DNA from: Myxococcus xanthus
GTDB taxonomy: Bacteria; Myxococcota; Myxococcia; Myxococcales; Myxococcaceae
Reading direction: 5' to 3'
DNA length: 64,000 bases
NCBI RefSeq assembly: GCF_900106535.1
Contig: NZ_FNOH01000009.1
Span: 62,001-126,000, forward strand
This document shows, in pieces, positions 49,278 to 57,819 of the stretch. Both the position numbers and the translations under genes were made by a program. Every line of letters begins with the position of its first letter. Position 1 is the first letter of the stretch. Below the pieces are notes generated by a model, which was given only the letters and a program-made list of their open reading frames with translations, did no database searches and had not been told where the DNA came from.

Positions 49278-51548
49278 ATGGCCCACAAGTCCCAGCCGGA
49301 CTACTCCAGTCATGCCCTTGATGGATTGAAACAAGCTTTGCGCGAGCGCCTGAAGACCAACCAACTCGCGCACAGAGAGTTGCTGTGGGAATCAACCCAC
49401 GGCAGGGAGGCACCGCTCGAGAACGAGCGGGACGTCGAGGCCTGGTTCCTGGGCCCCCGCGCGGAGAACGCGGACATCTTCGAGCAACTGGTGCTGGAGG
49501 CCCTGAGAGACCACTCCTTCTGGCGCCGGAACTTCCACCCGATGGACCCACCGGCCATCACCCAGAGCATCAAGAGAGACCCGGGCTACCTCCGGGCGCT
49601 CGACACACTGCACACCGAGTTCGACAACCTCCTGGCCGAGCTGAAGAAGTCCGCGCCGTTCTTCAGCATGCGCTACCAGGGCCACATGACGTGGGAGCAG
49701 ACGCTCCCGGGCATGGCCGGCTACTTCGCGGCCATGCTCTACAATCAGAACAACGTCGCGCTGGAGGCCTCACCGCTGACGACGGTCCTGGAGGTCCGTG
49801 CTGGCGAGGACCTGTGCCGGATGGTGGGCTACACCCAGCAGAACGGCATCCGGCCCTGGAGCCATCTGACCAGCGGTGGCACCACCGCCAACATCGAGGC
49901 GATGTGGGCCGCGCGAAACTTGAAGTTCTATCCCCTGTCCCTGCGCGAGGCCCTTCAGCGGGAGTCCACGCTTTCCGCCGCGAAGGCCCTCAAGGTAACG
50001 CTGCCCTCGGGAACCCAGGCACGTCTGGTTGACCTGGATGCGTGGCAAGCGTTGAACCTGGATGTGGACGAGGTGCTGGGCCTCCCCACCCGCATCCATG
50101 AGGAGTTCAAAATCCCGCCGGAGACCCTGACGGCGAACGTGAGCAACTACATGCTCCAGGATTTAGGGCTCGTGGAGTTCACCCGCCGCTACCTGGGAGA
50201 CCTCCCGGCGCCCGTGTTCATGGTCCCAGGCTCGAAGCACTACTCGCTGCCCAAGGCGGCGGCGATTCTGGGCATCGGCGCGGACCACATGTTCAGCATT
50301 CCTCTGGATGAAGAGGGGCGCATGGACGTGTCGGCCCTGGAGGCGCGGCTGGACCAATGCATGAAGGACAAGCAGCCCGTCATCGCGGTGACGGCCGTGA
50401 TGGGGACGACGGAGGAAGGGTTGGTGGACCCGCTCGCGTCCGTGCTGGCGCTTCGCCGGCAGAAGTACCATCCGCAGGGGATGTCGTTCTGCGTGCACGC
50501 CGACGCGGCCTGGGGCGGGTACTTCGCCTCACTCCTCCGCGCGCCGCCGAGTTCAAACAAGCGCCTCGCGGGGCCTCCCGCCCCCGTGCTGTCACTGAGC
50601 CGCTATGTCACGGAGCAGTTCGAGGCCCTCCCGGAGGCGGACACCATCACCGTGGATCCGCACAAGACGGGCTATCTGCCCTACCCCGCCGGTGCGCTGT
50701 GCTACCGCAATCAGTCCATGCGCAGCTTGGTGGCCTTCGAGGCGCCCTACATCAACACAGCGGGGAGCCAGGAGGACCTCACCGTGGGCAAGTACGGCAT
50801 CGAGGGATCCAAGCCCGGTGCCGCGGCGGCGGGCGTGTACCTCAGTCATGCCGTCGTGCCACCCGACCAACGTGGCTACGGGAAGATCCTCGGAAGGGCG
50901 CTCTACAACTGCAAGCTCTTCCATGCCCGGCTACTGACGATGAACACCGTGGCGAGCGACTTCGTCGTGGTACCGGGTCCGCGATTCAAGCTCTCCGATT
51001 CCCTCAAGCGCAAGTACGGCGGAGAGAAGCAGGCGCTGGAGTTCCTGCGTCAGCAAATCCAGGGCATGCGTCAGGAGCAGCTCCTTAGCGCCTCGAGTGA
51101 GGAGGAACTGGAGCTGCTGCGCGAAACGGGCGCGGACCTCAACATCCTCACCTACGCCTTCAACTTCAAGACCGAGCAGGGACTCAACACGAGCCTGGAG
51201 GAGGCAAACACCTTCAACCGTATGATCTACGAGCGCCTGGGCGTCAAAGCCGATGGCCGTGACATCTACGGCTACCGGCTGCTGGTGAGCACCACGGACT
51301 TCATCGAGGAGGACTACGGCAAGAAGTTCTTCGACGACTACAAGACGCGCTTGTTGGGGAGTGGCACGGCGTCGGGACGTGGCGAGGAGGGCCGCATCAC
51401 CGTGCTGCGCTCCGTCATCATGGACCCCTGGATTACCGAAGACCTCCAGGGTCGGCCGTTCCTCGACACCATCATCGAGGAGCTGCGAGCGGCCGTGATG
51501 GACGCGCTCAACGAGATGCGCGGCACCTCATCGAAGTGCTCGCGCTGA
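49278..51548 (+). CDS. Large PLP-dependent (group II) amino acid decarboxylase
   Basis: The 756-residue cytoplasmic enzyme starts at ATG 49278 (MAHKSQPDYSSHALDG), preceded by AAGGAG. The PLP-binding lysine is in TVDPHKTGYLPYPAGAL. Other family marks are SGGTTANIEAMWAARN, VMGTTEEGLVDPL and HADAAWGGYF. GSKHYSLPKAAAILGIGAD and the greater length resemble bacterial tyrosine decarboxylases more than glutamate decarboxylase. The exact amine product cannot be assigned. No antiporter gene, common beside such decarboxylases, is adjacent. Confidence 0.85.
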   Translation: MAHKSQPDYSSHALDGLKQALRERLKTNQLAHRELLWESTHGREAPLENERDVEAWFLGPRAENADIFEQLVLEALRDHSFWRRNFHPMDPPAITQSIKRDPGYLRALDTLHTEFDNLLAELKKSAPFFSMRYQGHMTWEQTLPGMAGYFAAMLYNQNNVALEASPLTTVLEVRAGEDLCRMVGYTQQNGIRPWSHLTSGGTTANIEAMWAARNLKFYPLSLREALQRESTLSAAKALKVTLPSGTQARLVDLDAWQALNLDVDEVLGLPTRIHEEFKIPPETLTANVSNYMLQDLGLVEFTRRYLGDLPAPVFMVPGSKHYSLPKAAAILGIGADHMFSIPLDEEGRMDVSALEARLDQCMKDKQPVIAVTAVMGTTEEGLVDPLASVLALRRQKYHPQGMSFCVHADAAWGGYFASLLRAPPSSNKRLAGPPAPVLSLSRYVTEQFEALPEADTITVDPHKTGYLPYPAGALCYRNQSMRSLVAFEAPYINTAGSQEDLTVGKYGIEGSKPGAAAAGVYLSHAVVPPDQRGYGKILGRALYNCKLFHARLLTMNTVASDFVVVPGPRFKLSDSLKRKYGGEKQALEFLRQQIQGMRQEQLLSASSEEELELLRETGADLNILTYAFNFKTEQGLNTSLEEANTFNRMIYERLGVKADGRDIYGYRLLVSTTDFIEEDYGKKFFDDYKTRLLGSGTASGRGEEGRITVLRSVIMDPWITEDLQGRPFLDTIIEELRAAVMDALNEMRGTSSKCSR

Positions 51549-51743
51549 CGCGCTTCAGGGAGCTCTGTCAGCGACGAGGTTGTTGAGCCCGTGAGGCATT
51601 GGATTTCTCAAGGCCTGGCAACCTCGTCGTCTTCGGAAAACCCCATCTGCATCCGTGATTGGGGGCGCACCGGCCCAGGCGGGAGGTGACCATGGCGCTC
51701 GAGGCGCTGACCGGGGAGAGCAGGTGAGGGGAAAAGCGCCCCG

Positions 51744-51773
51744 CTCTCGCGGCGCAGCATACCGCCGCGAGAG
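51744..51773. terminator. Perfect hairpin between convergent genes
   Basis: CTCTCGCGGCG and CGCCGCGAGAG form an 11-bp perfect stem with an 8-base loop between the decarboxylase and the convergent metzincin gene. There is no T tract, so termination may be weak or shared by both directions. Confidence 0.45.
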
Positions 51774-51821
51774 ACGAGGTGCTGGTGCTCAGCACGCACC
51801 GGTTTCAGTCACGGACTGCCC

Positions 51822-53426
51822 CTACCGCCTGATGCGCAGCGTGACGGAGGAGAACACCTCGATGCGCTTTCCGTCTTCCTGGATGAAATGGCTGGTGTAG
51901 GCCACCGGCTTGACGAAGATGCCGGTCGCTTCGTGTTCGTTGTTCGATTTGGCGCTGAACCGCGCCAACTGAAGCGTTCCCAGGCAGATGCCCGTGCAGC
52001 CCACGGCCCTGGAGCCGCGGTACACGAACACCGTGCCGCCCTCAATCTCGTTCGAGCTGTTGGTCCGCGCCTTTGGCACGGCGATGAACAGCCGCTGCTC
52101 GGTGTCGGGAACTTCCCAGACCGCGCCTAGAGGGAGGCTGCTGGTGCTGTGGGCATTGGCGCCCACCGGACGGAGCGTGACGTCAATGGAACCACCGTTG
52201 TCGATGGCCGAGTTGACCTTGACGAGCTCCTCCTTCTGGGTCCACCCCAACCAGTGGAGCTGTGGGAGGTTGTAGTTGTCTGACGCAAACTTGCCCATGT
52301 ACGTGCTCGAGTCGGCAGACCTCACCTGCTTGCCCGTCGTGGAATCGCGCCGGTTGCCGTGCCCGAGCCCGAGGACGTGCCCCACCTCGTGGGCGTAGTC
52401 CCGGAACAGGTTGCCTTTGATGTAGACGCTGCGCCCCCCGCCGTTCGAGGTATCGCACATCCCGCCAGGCAGTACATACACGGTCAGGTCTGCGTTCGAA
52501 TTGGACTTCTGTCTGGCCTGCTGCTTGGCAATCTTGCAGTTCTGGGAAGTCACGCTCACGGTCTGCGAACCGATGAGGTCCAGGCGGACCTGACCACGAG
52601 ACGCGACGGAGAAGTGGTCGCTCAGGTTACCGATGGTTCTCTTGATGGCGTCCATCGAGGGAGTTGCCCTGCCAGCGAGGGTCATCCGGACGGCGCGGAC
52701 GGTGAGCTTCTTGTTGATGCCTCCCAGTCTGCTGTTGAAGTTCTGGACGCACGTCGGCTCATCGTCGGCGCAGGTATATCGGTACGGCGACGAGGGTGCC
52801 TCGATGTCGCTGATTCGGAACGCGCGCACGTTATCGTTCGCGATTGCACCACTGTCGAACGAAGTCTCACAGAGGCTCGCGTCGGTCTCGACGGCGACCG
52901 AGTCTCCAGTGCAGTGCGCGCCAGAATGGAGCGTCACGCTCTTGCCGATCGGTACGTCAAAAAAGGATGCGCCCGCGGCTGCATCCAACGAGTGGCAGCC
53001 GTTGGACGCGGCCTCGTAGATCATCTGGGACTCCCCATTGCAACTGTCGCGCACGCTGACGAAAGGCGTGCGCGGTGCGAGAAGCTGTGCGCGCAACGTA
53101 GACCAGTTGGCCACCGTGCAGTCTTCTACCTGCACTGCCTCAAGGAAGACTCCGTCCTCAAGTTCGGGGTGCTCGTAGGTCTCGCAGGTCTCCCACATCT
53201 CACTCCAGTGCGCCCAGTCGCAGGTCCCCGCATTGACGTACGTCTCGACACACGAGAGCGATGCCGCGAGGGCCGGAGAGACGACCGCCTGACTTGAGGA
53301 CGCGACAGACGCCGCGATACCGGGGCCACCTGACTGTTCGAGGGCCGGCTGCTCCTCCTCTCCTCCCTGGCACCCTGACACGAGCGTTCCGCACAGCATC
53401 ACGACAGTCATTGACAGCTTTTGCAT
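51822..53426 (-). CDS. Metzincin-type zinc metalloprotease, lipoprotein
   Basis: The 534-residue product starts at ATG 53426 (MQKLSMTVVMLCG) with lipobox VSGC. The active site AHEVGHVLGLGHGNR is a full HExxHxxGxxH, with a possible Met-turn in STYMGKF about 20 residues later. The N-terminal ~230 residues are Cys-rich (LSCVETYVNAGTCDWAHW, ETCETYEH) and may be a propeptide or adhesion region. The C-terminal part after LHWLGW is beta-rich. An extracellular protease of the M12-like group is likely. The upstream intergenic region is more AT-rich than average. Confidence 0.87.
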   Translation of the reverse strand: MQKLSMTVVMLCGTLVSGCQGGEEEQPALEQSGGPGIAASVASSSQAVVSPALAASLSCVETYVNAGTCDWAHWSEMWETCETYEHPELEDGVFLEAVQVEDCTVANWSTLRAQLLAPRTPFVSVRDSCNGESQMIYEAASNGCHSLDAAAGASFFDVPIGKSVTLHSGAHCTGDSVAVETDASLCETSFDSGAIANDNVRAFRISDIEAPSSPYRYTCADDEPTCVQNFNSRLGGINKKLTVRAVRMTLAGRATPSMDAIKRTIGNLSDHFSVASRGQVRLDLIGSQTVSVTSQNCKIAKQQARQKSNSNADLTVYVLPGGMCDTSNGGGRSVYIKGNLFRDYAHEVGHVLGLGHGNRRDSTTGKQVRSADSSTYMGKFASDNYNLPQLHWLGWTQKEELVKVNSAIDNGGSIDVTLRPVGANAHSTSSLPLGAVWEVPDTEQRLFIAVPKARTNSSNEIEGGTVFVYRGSRAVGCTGICLGTLQLARFSAKSNNEHEATGIFVKPVAYTSHFIQEDGKRIEVFSSVTLRIRR

Positions 53427-53765
53427 GAGCCCCACCGCGCAGCCCGCAGCTGCGTGCCACTGTGCAACATATGCAGCAGAACGACTGTCGCAATTCAATC
53501 AATAGGCCAACCCATGGGTGATGCCAGCGGGGCTGGTTTGTCAGTGGGTTACGCGGCCGACGCTCTTCGAGGTGCGAAGTGTTTTACGCGTTTTGCCTAC
53601 CAATAGCGACCAATAGTGAGAGAAACCTTACGCACAGCGCACCGCAACTATCGGACATTGAGAATATAATACTTCTGACACATCAAACCAGCCCTGCCAT
53701 GACAGAGCAGGAACAAGGCACTCACAGGAGCATTGAAAGAAATTGCCAATCAGCGCCCACGCCTC
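53427..53765. other. Intergenic, AT-rich edge of the immunity-gene patch
   Basis: No gene is supported here. The stretch around 53580-53720 is markedly richer in A and T, which marks the change from protease genes to the accessory patch. A CCAATAG motif repeats at about 53598 and 53609, without clear meaning. Confidence 0.55.
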
Positions 53766-54155
53766 TCACCCGGGCCAAGAGGGCTTCATCACGAACTCAG
53801 CAAGGATCCCGCGCGCCTCAATGACGCTGGCATCTCTCGGATCGATTGCTGCGACTGTATCATCGTAAGGGTCGAGGGAGAGATAGACCATGCCCGACGG
53901 CTGAACGAGCGCCTTGTACCCAGGAACGAAATAGAATGCCTGTTCCTCAGACCATCGGAATTCGATCCGGGTCACACCCGTAAAGCGGATGCGCAACTCT
54001 GCCACGGGGCTTTCCGGCCTCGGGGAGCACACGAGCTCCAATAGCACTCCGCAGTGCTCTGCGGCACGCGCCGCTATCGACAGAATCCTCCCGTCGTGCA
54101 GCGCCCACCGTCTTGCAATCTCATCGAGCGCTCGCGCACCCTCGAAAGTACTCAT
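53766..54155 (-). CDS. Small immunity-like hypothetical protein
   Basis: The 129-residue soluble protein starts at ATG 54155, with AGGTGG upstream. Its start overlaps the stop of the degraded upstream gene as ATGA, the kind of coupling seen for toxin/immunity pairs. It contains a beta-rich core (VTRIEFRWSEEQAFYFVPGY, GMVYLSLDPYDD). No named family is recognised. The function is inferred from location and coupling only. Confidence 0.6.
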   Translation of the reverse strand: MSTFEGARALDEIARRWALHDGRILSIAARAAEHCGVLLELVCSPRPESPVAELRIRFTGVTRIEFRWSEEQAFYFVPGYKALVQPSGMVYLSLDPYDDTVAAIDPRDASVIEARGILAEFVMKPSWPG

Positions 54156-54539
54156 GTGTTCCACCTGAGACCGGTGACGGCGCTGTACTTCACGCGGTCC
54201 TCCTCGGGCACCAGCACCCCCGCCATGAAGCTCATCTTACCTGCCGCCGACATGGACTGCACGATGATGGCCAACAGTTCGTCAAGCATCCGGATAACCG
54301 CCGCCATGGAGCCCACGAGCTCGTTCGACTCCTCCCCGACGATGTAGCACCTTGAGCTGCTCGAAGCCGGCATTCTTGCCCAGGGCATGGCTCCGGTAGC
54401 GCCAGTCTCCGAAGTGGAGCGCACCTCGTCCTTGCGGACCTCGGCCTGAAGGCCGAGGAGAGAGGACGCTGAGGCTGGCGTTCATGCGGATCTCCTCGAT
54501 GCTCTGGATGCAGAGGCACTGGAAACGGACGACGGCCAA
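54152..54539 (-). pseudogene. Frameshifted remnant of a small hypothetical gene
   Basis: Coding signal (GC-rich third positions and sensible peptide) alternates between two frames. The order is IQSIEEIRMNASLSV in one frame, then LLGLQAEVRKDEVR in the other, back to LHFGDWRYRSHALGKNAGFE, and finally CYIVGEESNELVGSM to the stop at 54152. Three frame changes are therefore needed to rebuild one protein of about 125 residues. The last frame overlaps the next gene by ATGA, so the original gene was coupled to it. Sequencing error at three sites is an alternative. Family not recognised. Confidence 0.6.
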
Positions 54540-54615
54540 GAGTTGAGCTACCCTGTACGGGTGCTTTCAGCCATCGGCGGCACATCTCCCCATCAGGCAT
54601 CCGTAGGTGAACGCC

Positions 54616-54951
54616 ATGCAGGTCGCAAACATCGGATGGGACCGCCTTCACGATGCAACTCTGGTTTCCGTGACCACTGAGTGGGCATCGGGCGAGACCC
54701 ACGTTCGGGTGCGGCTGAGCGAGGAGGCTGCACGCCACGCCGAAATTCATGTCACGGGTTCGACGCTGCTTCGCTGTTCCCGAGAGCAACCTTGGGGCCC
54801 AAGCGTGTCGATCAACGAAGTCCGCCACCTGTCCATTCAAGACGGGTGGCAGCGACTTGAAATCGAGATTCAGAGCGGAGACGTGATCGAGATCGAGGGT
54901 GACGCTGTTGAACTCAACGTCGATGTCTGCCCCCAAGCTGATGCAAGGTAA
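54616..54951 (+). CDS. Hypothetical beta-rich protein
   Basis: The 111-residue protein starts at ATG 54616, with AGGTGA upstream; an in-frame GTG at 54607 is possible. It is the only plus-strand gene of the accessory patch. It begins MQVANIGWDRLHDATLVSV and is mostly alternating strands (THVRVRLSEEAARHAEIHV, LEIEIQSGDVIEIEGD). It resembles small immunity or DUF proteins that open with an HDA-L-x-x-I/V pattern, but no name is assigned. Confidence 0.6.
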   Translation: MQVANIGWDRLHDATLVSVTTEWASGETHVRVRLSEEAARHAEIHVTGSTLLRCSREQPWGPSVSINEVRHLSIQDGWQRLEIEIQSGDVIEIEGDAVELNVDVCPQADAR

Positions 54952-55235
54952 CCGTTCAGCAGAGGTGTTGAGGAGCCCGTCGCGGCGTGCGCCCCGTGGC
55001 TGATGACGACGAAGTCCCGCGAGACGCTGGAATCAAATCCTCTGCGCGCCGAAGTTCCGCTTGCGCCACAGGACGACGCCCCGCAGCGCGCGCTCAGGAA
55101 GCCCCGCCCCCAAGTGCCATCCCATCGCGAGAGTGCTACCCAGCAGCTCTCACACTCAGACGGGAAAATGCGCGTGGACTCGCTCACCGGCCATGGCCCT
55201 CCAGTTTCCGCCCCAGCCTCCGCACCGAGCGCGAC

Positions 55236-55724
55236 TCATCGGGGAGCGTACTCTGAAGACAGTTCGTCCAAGTAGCTCTTCCACTGGCTGTAGAGCCTCC
55301 GCTCATTCATCTCGCGACTACCAAGATCGGGCTCGTCAGAAGGCATGTATCGGATGAACCGGGCGACACGCTCTGGGTACCCAAAATCGGCATAAATCTT
55401 CTCACCCATCTCAAGTGGATCGGAGAAGTGCTCCCTGTTGATGAACACCCAGGCCAACACGAGGTAGAGCCACTTGCTTTTTATCGCCTCTGCGTCCTGA
55501 CTTGCTTCGGTTCCCGCGAGTGCCTCCACGCAACTACGAGGCGACTTCCACGGCTCCAGGTCCGCCAGTTCGGCGAGCGCCCGCACAGGCCAATCCTCGA
55601 TGCCGAGTTGCTCGACAGCCATTTCGACCGGCACCTCGGAGGACAAGAGTTCGTTGTCGACGCCGAAGAGAACCTCGCGCCAAGTAAGCCGCGTCCTCAC
55701 CGTACGACCTGATTCGGCGTGCAT
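55236..55724 (-). CDS. DUF2247-family protein, probable immunity protein
   Basis: The 162-residue protein starts at ATG 55724 (MHAESGRTVRTRLTWREVLFG). The DUF2247 family is recognised from KWLYLVLAWVFINREHFSDP, EKIYADFGYPERVARFIRYM and the C-terminal RLYSQWKSYLDEL. Members occur as immunity proteins of polymorphic toxins in several bacteria. It overlaps the 3' end of the toxin-tail-like fragment upstream by about 28 bases, in keeping with that role. Confidence 0.75.
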   Translation of the reverse strand: MHAESGRTVRTRLTWREVLFGVDNELLSSEVPVEMAVEQLGIEDWPVRALAELADLEPWKSPRSCVEALAGTEASQDAEAIKSKWLYLVLAWVFINREHFSDPLEMGEKIYADFGYPERVARFIRYMPSDEPDLGSREMNERRLYSQWKSYLDELSSEYAPR

Positions 55725-55987
55725 GTGACAACTCCGCCCGAAACGAACCGCTGCCGAGACACGACACCGTTGGGACCAAGGATGCACTCGAAGTTTCCGG
55801 ACCGTGCGATCATCTCGCCATCTGAATTCTCAGACACACCGGCACGAGCGAGTGGCATCCCCCAGGCAACAGCACTTGCCATACCGGCCGCGACATTTAC
55901 CTGCGACTCGCCCCGCGATCGAAAAAGCCCTCCCTTCGTGCAGCGCTCCCGTCTTGAACCCTCTTCAAGTGCTCGCCCCCCCCCCAA
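55697..55987 (-). CDS. Short toxin-tail-like fragment
   Basis: The 96-codon frame can start only at TTG 55987 or at the internal ATG near residue 36. A run of nine G follows the TTG directly. The second half (GEMIARSGNFECILGPNGVVSRQRFVSGG) looks like a genuine beta-rich domain; the first part reads less naturally. The gene overlaps the start of the DUF2247 gene. A displaced C-terminal end of a polymorphic toxin is plausible, but no toxin family is recognised. Confidence 0.4.
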   Translation of the reverse strand: MGGGRALEEGSRRERCTKGGLFRSRGESQVNVAAGMASAVAWGMPLARAGVSENSDGEMIARSGNFECILGPNGVVSRQRFVSGGVVTCTPNQVVR

Positions 55988-56006
55988 GCCAACTCGTCCG
56001 GGCGTC

Positions 56007-56594
56007 CTACCCTGGCTGCCTCCATTTCATTACAACAAGACCATCAACCGAGACTCTCTCAACATTCGATGGAGCGTTCTTCAACCGAAACTGAACTGAC
56101 TCGCGAACCACCAAGACGTCTGGGAAACCAACGTCAGGCCGGCGCCAGTCGAGAATCTCTCCTCGTACGAAGTGGGCGTCCATGTCGCAATCCTCGGTCA
56201 CCCCCTCGGGGTCATAGACGAACGCAACGACATGCTCACGCTCGCTTCGGACGTACTCCAGCAGTGCCTCTCCGATAAGCGACCGCTCCCGTGACGTCAG
56301 CCCCTCAAGCCCAAACTCCACCACAATGACATCACCAATGGCTCGGACACGGCAGTAGACACTCGGCATAGCGTCCAGCCACCATTGAAAACTCACCTCC
56401 CCCTGTTCATGCAAGAGCTGAAACAAGGCTGCCTCGGTTGAGAGAACCTGGTCCCCCTCTGCATCAAGTACAAAGATGTATCCATGCTGCGGATGCACCA
56501 AAGAGGCGCCTGCGCAATGAAGTACGTTCCTGAGTTCCGAAACGACCAATTCGGAAGCTCCGAAACGATACAGTGCAGCGATCCGGTGGCTCAT
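56007..56594 (-). CDS. Hypothetical immunity-like protein
   Basis: The 195-residue protein starts at ATG 56594 (MSHRIAALYRFGASELVVSE); the open frame extends upstream without a better start. It is mixed alpha/beta, with GYIFVLDAEGDQVLSTEAAL, FQWWLDAMPSVYCRVRAIGD and REHVVAFVYDPEGVTEDCDMDAHF. There is no signal peptide. It has no known family. Its lower GC and its position in the patch of small orphan genes suggest an immunity or accessory role. Confidence 0.6.
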   Translation of the reverse strand: MSHRIAALYRFGASELVVSELRNVLHCAGASLVHPQHGYIFVLDAEGDQVLSTEAALFQLLHEQGEVSFQWWLDAMPSVYCRVRAIGDVIVVEFGLEGLTSRERSLIGEALLEYVRSEREHVVAFVYDPEGVTEDCDMDAHFVRGEILDWRRPDVGFPDVLVVRESVQFRLKNAPSNVERVSVDGLVVMKWRQPG

Positions 56595-56739
56595 TTCTTT
56601 CTGGAAAACCAAACCGCAGAGAGACTGCCCATGCCAAGTATATTCACCGCCCAAGCAGTGCGGAGAAAGCAACCGGGTTCCAGGGCGTAGACTCCCGGGG
56701 TAGCGCGCCAGATAGCCGACAAGCCCAGGAGAAACGCAC

Positions 56740-57819
56740 TCAGCTCAGCGCGCGCACCCAGGTCCGGAGACGGACCTCCGCCTGAGCCTCGCCGCGCACG
56801 CCAGACTCGGCGTCCAGCGGCAGGGTGTGGAAGCCCCGGGCTTCCAATCCCTTGCACATCTCCGCACGGACCTGCGCATCCGGCGCGAACAGGATGCAGC
56901 CGTCCCCTCCGCCCGCACCGGACAGCTTGCCTGCGGCGCCGTACGTGGCCGCCAGCGCCAGCACGCGGCGCATGCCTTCCGTCTCCAGCGGCCCCAACTC
57001 CAGCAGCAGGGCGTGCTGCGCCTTCACGGCCTCCGAGAAGGCCCGGAAGTCTCCGCCGCTCAGCCCGTCCTCAATCGCATGGCCCAGTGTGTCCGAGCGC
57101 TCCACGAAGCTCCGGCGGCCCGCCTCCTCCAGCCGAGCCTCCACCTGGCCAATCAACACCCGCGTCGAGGCGCTCTCGCCGGTGAAGGCATACGCCATCG
57201 ACACCCGAGGCGAAGGCAGCCGCCACACGTCCACCGACGGAGACTCCGCCAGCGCCGCGCGCAACCGCCCGGTGTTGCTCGCCTCAATCAAGGGCGCCAC
57301 GTCGTAGCGCCGGTAGCGCAGCACGCCACCGGCGAAGCTCGTCGCCACGTCCCCGCCACTGCCCTTCCCGCCCTGCCCCTGCGTGTGCGCCAGCAGCGCC
57401 AGCTTCAGGGCGTCGTAGCGCTCTTCCAGCACATAGCGCGCACCTTCCGCCGCCAGCACCGTCGCGCACGCACTGCCGCCCATGCCCAGCTTCTGCCCGT
57501 TCGGCCCCACTGCGGACGGCGCCACCGCCAGGTCGAACCCCTGGCTCGCGCGCCCATGTGCGCGCAGGGCCTCGTCCAGCGCCCGCGCCACGAAGGCGAA
57601 CCCCGCGGGGACTTCACGCTCCCAGCGCACGCCCAGCGGCGTCGTGCTTCCCGCCAGCGTCCCCTCTTCCAGGCACACGTGCACCCGGGCATCCGCGCGG
57701 CGGCGGACATACGCGGCGGTGCGCGGCGCCACCGCGGCCAACCGCGCCACGCCGCCCCACAGCACGGCGTACTCCCCGGAGAGGAACAGCTTCCCCGGCG
57801 CGGAGAGGGCGCGCTCCAT
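56740..57819 (-). CDS. Phosphomevalonate kinase
   Basis: GHMP-kinase-family enzyme that phosphorylates mevalonate 5-phosphate. The 359-residue protein begins with MERALSAPGKLFLSGEYAVL (motif 1). Motif 2, the ATP-binding glycine loop, is KLGMGGSACATVLA, and motif 3 is GKLSGAGGGDGCILF. The insert HTQGQGGKGSGGDVATSFAGG is characteristic of bacterial phosphomevalonate kinases. Its ATG overlaps the mvaD stop as TGATG. It is the last gene of the operon. Confidence 0.9.
   Translation of the reverse strand: MERALSAPGKLFLSGEYAVLWGGVARLAAVAPRTAAYVRRRADARVHVCLEEGTLAGSTTPLGVRWEREVPAGFAFVARALDEALRAHGRASQGFDLAVAPSAVGPNGQKLGMGGSACATVLAAEGARYVLEERYDALKLALLAHTQGQGGKGSGGDVATSFAGGVLRYRRYDVAPLIEASNTGRLRAALAESPSVDVWRLPSPRVSMAYAFTGESASTRVLIGQVEARLEEAGRRSFVERSDTLGHAIEDGLSGGDFRAFSEAVKAQHALLLELGPLETEGMRRVLALAATYGAAGKLSGAGGGDGCILFAPDAQVRAEMCKGLEARGFHTLPLDAESGVRGEAQAEVRLRTWVRALS

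Noticed and set aside
53590..53620. Repeated CCAATAG motif as a regulatory site
   Set aside because: Only two short copies in an AT-rich stretch; too little to support a function.
54870..55187. 105-codon minus-strand frame between immunity-like genes
   Set aside because: Overlaps the 3' end of the plus-strand gene, has a Ser/Arg-rich shadow composition and no good start.
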